From NCBI GenBank assembly GCA_019312985.1, contig JAFDCC010000014.1:1-5545 (forward strand): a stretch of DNA of 5,545 nt. The letters run 5' to 3'. Of this stretch, positions 5,285-5,545 are shown in pieces (the stretch's first letter is position 1; each line of letters begins with the position of its first letter). The notes under the pieces were generated by a model. That model was not told where the DNA came from and made no database searches. It worked only from the letters and a program-made list of their open reading frames with translations. The DNA is from Deltaproteobacteria bacterium. Lineage in GTDB: Bacteria; Desulfobacterota; Desulfobulbia; Desulfobulbales; BM004. The position numbers and the translations under genes were made by a program.

Positions 5285-5545
5285 TCATGGCTTCATGCTC
5301 TCACTTCTCTCACGCTCCCCGCCAATGCTGGGCTTCAGATTCGGGGGATATACCTTTATTCTGTTATCCTCAAAAAATTCGAGCCGCGTGTAGCGCTGCC
5401 CTGAATACCAGGCCCCAAACCTTTTGTTGTCCGGACCAAGGATGTAGGCTGCCATGAATTCCGGCCCGCTCCAGAATTTTATCCCGCCATATTTATCGAG
5501 ATTGCCGATCCATATCCGCATCTGGGCACTGTCCGCATCAGGCAC
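5285..5545 (-). CDS. Uncharacterised protein, C-terminal part (cut by window edge)
   Basis: The minus-strand frame is open from the right edge to a TGA at 5285-5287, giving 86 residues. The first codon in the window is GTG, but there is no upstream sequence to show it is a start, so the gene most likely continues beyond the edge. The visible part is rich in aromatics and glycine (IWIGNLDKYGGIKFW, then FGAWYSGQRYTRLEFFED) and ends in a charged tail (GERERSESMKP). I recognise no family and see no cysteine or membrane segment. It lies 39 bases upstream of the 369-residue gene, on the same strand and in the same reading frame, so co-transcription is likely. Protein-like composition and the tight spacing support it as real coding. 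Confidence 0.6.
   Translation of the reverse strand: MPDADSAQMRIWIGNLDKYGGIKFWSGPEFMAAYILGPDNKRFGAWYSGQRYTRLEFFEDNRIKVYPPNLKPSIGGERERSESMKP

Noticed and set aside
4550..5404. 284-codon plus-strand frame opposite the 369-residue gene
   Set aside because: It spans the end of one minus-strand gene, the gap and most of another, and has no ribosome binding site or recognisable domain. It is most likely a shadow created by the codon bias of the minus strand.

Overview
The window looks like chromosomal DNA from a sulfate- or metal-reducing member of the Desulfobacterota (former Deltaproteobacteria). The main reasons are a small periplasmic tetrahaem class III cytochrome c with a full set of bis-histidine ligands, and a membrane-anchored Xre-type regulator of a kind I associate with this phylum. 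The DNA is moderately GC-rich. I see no insertion sequence, phage gene, tRNA, rRNA or CRISPR array. The lineage assignment is inference from gene content.

Layout, left to right. At the left edge is the start of a minus-strand gene for an exported protein (118 to <1), too short to show in a simple ORF scan but with a strong ribosome binding site. Next, also on minus, come a LOG-family Rossmann-fold protein (1170-256) and a tetrahaem cytochrome c3-like protein (1761-1363). A strong intrinsic terminator (1307-1343) separates these two. A 286-base divergent intergenic region (1762-2047) holds an array of ATGTCSGG-like motifs, a perfect 14-base palindrome and two competing hairpins. On plus follows a helix-turn-helix protein with one membrane helix and an outer domain ending in an EF-hand-like loop (2048-2986). 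It converges on a YmdB-type macro domain protein on minus (3551-3036). A divergent 154-base gap with a tandem repeat around a TTGACA leads to a secreted NosL-like protein on plus (3706-4143). That gene overlaps tail to tail with a conserved uncharacterised 369-residue protein on minus (5245-4136). Upstream of the latter, in the same reading frame and separated by one TGA, is the end of another minus-strand gene (>5545-5285).

How the genes may work together. Most are single-gene units in alternating orientation, so this is not one large operon. The best-supported functional link is the divergent pair: a membrane-tethered DNA-binding protein facing a periplasmic electron-transfer cytochrome across a repeat-rich intergenic region. 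This suggests, as inference only, that the regulator senses something outside the inner membrane (possibly calcium) and controls itself and/or the cytochrome. The LOG and macro domain proteins both act on nucleotide or ADP-ribose-type substrates, but nothing here ties them into a shared pathway. The right-hand minus-strand pair may be co-transcribed.
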